A stretch of DNA of 64,000 nt from CAVQBP01 sp963740945 (GTDB lineage: Bacteria > Bacteroidota > Ignavibacteria > Ignavibacteriales > Ignavibacteriaceae): assembly GCA_963740945.1 (NCBI GenBank), contig CAVUGE010000043.1, positions 1 through 64,000 on the forward strand, given 5' to 3'. Under the pieces are notes generated by a model that did no database searches, was not told the DNA's origin, and saw only the letters and a list, made by a program, of their open reading frames with translations. Positions within the stretch are counted from its first letter, which is position 1. Every line of letters starts with the position of its first letter. The translations under genes and the position numbers were made by a program. This document shows, piece after piece, positions 62,113-64,000 of this stretch.

Positions 62113-62664
62113 TTATTTTACTACCCGTAATCTAAAATAAACTTCCTCCGGTGAAAATATTCCTGCAAAAAACCTTTCATAAATCACCGGTTCTATGTTT
62201 ACTATACTATCTATCCATTTAAGTGCTTTGAAATGTGATGTGATGAACCTTTTTTCTAATACTTCGAACTGCGCTTTCCCTTCATAATTTGTTCTATGAT
62301 TTAACTTCCATTTTTCATAAAACTTAAGCTTTCGGTTTCCTATATATTCATAATTGTCAAATGTCCGTATTGAAAATGGTATCTTGTGGTCTGGTTCTCC
62401 AAAATACTTCGTATTTAAAAAGAATGGTGCATAAACAATTAGTTGTCCATCCGGCTTCGCAATTCTATACAATTCTGTTACTGTATTATGAAAACTATCG
62501 AGATGTTCCAGGATATGGGAGCAGAAAATTTCATCAAATGTATTATCTGCAAAGGGATACGGGAATGAATTTATATCATGAATTTGATTTCCGCCATAAT
62601 CCACTATATCAAGGTTGATATACCCTTCTTTTATATCCTTTCCGCAGCCCAGATTTAATTTCAT
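62113..62664 (-). CDS. Class I SAM-dependent methyltransferase
   Basis: This 183-residue protein has the SAM-binding motif I LNLGCGKDIKEGYINLDI (about 3-20), an acidic motif II-like region (FADNTFDEIFCSHILEH, about 39-55), and RIAKPDGQLIVYAPFF (about 67-82), typical of Methyltransf_11 enzymes such as those acting on sugars or quinones. The N-terminus begins directly at motif I. Substrate unknown. A 131-bp inverted-repeat element lies just upstream of its start (62686-62816). Confidence 0.85.
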   Translation of the reverse strand: MKLNLGCGKDIKEGYINLDIVDYGGNQIHDINSFPYPFADNTFDEIFCSHILEHLDSFHNTVTELYRIAKPDGQLIVYAPFFLNTKYFGEPDHKIPFSIRTFDNYEYIGNRKLKFYEKWKLNHRTNYEGKAQFEVLEKRFITSHFKALKWIDSIVNIEPVIYERFFAGIFSPEEVYFRLRVVK

Positions 62665-62685
62665 AAAATTTTATTGTTCATTTAT

Positions 62686-62816
62686 TAACTCATGTTACGC
62701 AAATTTATTTTTTTGTCATATTGGTGGAAGCGAAATATCTCCCAAATGGTTCAAATTATAAAACCTTGAGATTCTTCACTTCGTTCAGAATGACAGCTTT
62801 TGCGTAACATGAGTTA
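62686..62816. mobile_element. 131-bp MITE-like element with 18-bp perfect terminal inverted repeats
   Basis: TAACTCATGTTACGCAAA at 62686-62703 is the exact reverse complement of TTTGCGTAACATGAGTTA at 62799-62816. The 95-bp interior has no coding frame and holds GATTCTTCACTTCGTTCAGAATGACAG (in two pieces here: GATTCTTCACTTCG and TTCAGAATGACAG), a wording common in interspersed bacterial repeats. Non-autonomous transposable element is the best reading. No clear target duplication is visible in the AT-rich flanks. Confidence 0.7.
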
Positions 62817-62889
62817 TTAATTTATTCTAATATCCTATACAAATTAAAGATTTATTTTGAATATATTTAAATTTATATGTAGTCCGGAT

Positions 62890-62923
62890 TTAAAAATAAA
62901 AAACCCGGCGAATAACCGGGTTT
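62890..62923 (-). terminator. Intrinsic terminator of the RlpA-like gene
   Basis: AAACCCGG (62901-62908) pairs with CCGGGTTT (62916-62923) over a 7-nt loop. On the minus strand the stem is followed by TTTTTTATTTTTA (62900 downward), the U-tract expected after the rlpA-like stop at 62944. Confidence 0.88.
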
Positions 62924-62943
62924 TATAGAATAATTGATAGGGA

Positions 62944-63435
62944 TTAATTTAAACTGACAACTGGAAAATTCACTCCTTTTAAGCTTATTTGTTCAACTTT
63001 AAGCTTTACGACTCCTCTTTTTACCATTCCGAGAGAAAGAGCAGCCGCTTCTGAAAGATCTAATTGTCTTCCGCTCACATATGGACCTCTGTCGTTGATC
63101 CTTACTATAATTGATTTTTCATTTCTTAAATTTGTTAGTTTTAATAGAGTACCAAATTTAAGTTCTTTGTGAGCTGCTGTAAATGCAGACTGATCATAAA
63201 CTTCTCCGTTTGCAGTTATCTTTCCGTTAAAACGGGGTCCATACCATGATGCAGTCATTACTCCCTTATCTAAAAAATTAACTATTGTTTCGTTATTGGT
63301 ATTTACTTCTTCATTAACTGGAACTGTTTCTCCCTTTACTGGTTCATTAGCTTTGCTCACATTAGTTGTAACAAACGTGAACCCGACCAGTGAAAGCATA
63401 ACCAAAATTAAAAACATTTTCGTTAATGACTTCAA
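62944..63435 (-). CDS. RlpA-like septal-ring lytic transglycosylase family protein
   Basis: This 163-residue protein has a signal peptide (about 1-24) and a double-psi beta-barrel domain (about 58-160): MTASWYGPRFNGKITANGEVYD, TAAHKELKFGTLLKLTNL, INDRGPYVSGRQLDLSEAAA. The Asp in NDRGP and the His in TAAH match the catalytic residues of RlpA, which cleaves glycan strands lacking stem peptides. The SPOR domain of full RlpA is absent, as is a lipobox, so it is a short, soluble periplasmic form. A strong terminator follows. Confidence 0.88.
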   Translation of the reverse strand: MKSLTKMFLILVMLSLVGFTFVTTNVSKANEPVKGETVPVNEEVNTNNETIVNFLDKGVMTASWYGPRFNGKITANGEVYDQSAFTAAHKELKFGTLLKLTNLRNEKSIIVRINDRGPYVSGRQLDLSEAAALSLGMVKRGVVKLKVEQISLKGVNFPVVSLN

Positions 63436-63755
63436 TATTACCTCTCATTTTGTGAAAGAACATATACAAAGTTAGCCTTATAACTGTAGTAAGATCAACA
63501 ATGATTGGCCATATTAATGCAATCGTACAAATTAGCAAATATTCGACCGTATAAGTATTTAAGTCGAATTTTTATGATTTATTTAATCAGATTTCTAATC
63601 TGTCAAAACCTTTTAACTTTGATTTAAATCATATCAGTAAAATTTATATTGACTGCTATACTCTTTCAACCAAAAAATTCAATAATAAATATCTCTGAAT
63701 TTAGTATCTTATTTATCTGTTTATTAAAACTTTAATTTTATACAGGAGCAAGTTA
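63436..63755. other. Gene-free divergent promoter region
   Basis: This AT-rich 320-nt region separates the rlpA-like gene from the partial gene at 63756. No repeat, RNA gene or convincing reading frame is seen. It must contain the promoters of both divergent genes, but no promoter elements can be named with confidence. Confidence 0.4.
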
Positions 63756-64000
63756 ATGGTATTTCTCGAAATAGCATTTGCAGTATCACTCTTATTCGGA
63801 CTGCATGTTTTAATAAATTTTCTTTTATCGAAACCCGTCCCAGTGCTATCCTTATTGCTTCATTTATTTGGATTCTTAATAGGGTTTATTTTATTAACTA
63901 CTTCAGGTAATACCTGGGAAAACGGAATCTTATCATTAAGCTCTGCTTTATTGATACTTGCGTTCTTTGGTGGTTTCATTTTTTTACTTTTCGATTCTGT
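63756..64000 (+). CDS. Partial multi-TM membrane protein (cut by window edge)
   Basis: An open frame from ATG 63756 runs to the end of the window (81 codons). It encodes three hydrophobic segments (FLEIAFAVSLLFGLHVLI, LSLLLHLFGFLIGFILL, SSALLILAFFGGFIFLL). CAGGAG at 63743-63748, 7 nt before the ATG, supports the start. No family can be named from this fragment; the codon use is like that of its neighbours. Confidence 0.6.
   Translation, partial: MVFLEIAFAVSLLFGLHVLINFLLSKPVPVLSLLLHLFGFLIGFILLTTSGNTWENGILSLSSALLILAFFGGFIFLLFDS

Overview
The window is an AT-rich bacterial chromosome segment. It most likely comes from the Ignavibacteria / Bacteroidota-Chlorobi group. The main clue is the C-terminal tail of the large amylase at 52535-55438, which carries the NYPNPFNPST sorting signature and a ...GREIKTLV... 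Ig-like tail, as in type IX secretion cargo of Ignavibacteriales. A UpxY-like NusG paralogue, many small signal-peptide beta-barrel proteins and TonB/MORN proteins fit the same assignment. This is inference; no rRNA or tRNA gene was seen.

Layout. 1-7156 holds a partial rpiB, a small GlsB/YeaQ-type membrane protein, a MarR regulator, and then minus-strand genes: a sirtuin, a TPR protein, a YhaM-like HD nuclease, a UpxY/NusG-like antiterminator with UDP-glucose dehydrogenase, and a geranylgeranyl-reductase-like flavoprotein with a 2[4Fe-4S] ferredoxin. 7381-18358 holds a frameshifted APC permease, truA, a substrate-binding/permease fusion of the glycine-betaine ABC type, a DUF4230-like protein, outer-membrane barrel proteins (one frameshifted), a cyclic-nucleotide-regulated K+ channel, a YqaA/VTT membrane protein, malQ and a TerB-like protein.

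Exopolysaccharide genes occupy most of 18.4-49.8 kb. The minus-strand block (25498 down to 18401) supplies precursors and export functions: UDP-GlcNAc 2-epimerase, a TviB-like UDP-HexNAc dehydrogenase, UDP-glucuronate 4-epimerase, a short SLBB protein, a Wzc-like tyrosine kinase split by a frameshift, and a decayed duplicate of the kinase 3' end. MgtE, a TonB/MORN protein, a membrane HExxH protein and trhO follow (25642-29493). The plus-strand block (29941-49793) is an unusual glycan locus: a truncated GT4 duplicate, a GT2 pseudogene, two GT4s, a pyruvyl transferase, two GT2s, a Gfo/Idh/MocA oxidoreductase, three tandem aldo/keto reductases, two tandem flippase-like (UPF0104) membrane proteins, and four paralogous alkaline-phosphatase-superfamily proteins. 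None of those four keeps the full canonical metal/nucleophile set. No Wzx, Wzy, ABC exporter or initiating phosphoglycosyltransferase was recognised, so the product and its export route are unknown. This locus is the best candidate in the window for an undescribed system.

49943-64000 holds an AsmA-like protein, a T9SS-type GH13 amylase, a GPH/MFS sugar transporter and a second secreted GH13 (with malQ, a likely alpha-glucan utilisation set), then uvrB, a DUF423 protein, a small two-TM protein, a methyltransferase, an RlpA-like protein and a partial membrane protein. Intergenic DNA at 58.6-62.8 kb carries small palindromic and tandem repeats, including a 131-bp MITE-like element with perfect 18-bp terminal inverted repeats.

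A recurring theme is single-base indels in accessory genes: the permease, a barrel protein, wzc, GT2 (three times) and the last phosphatase-like gene. Several lie in A or G runs. They are either real decay or base-calling errors, and only reads can decide. The two truncated gene duplicates are diverged enough that at least part of the decay must be genuine.
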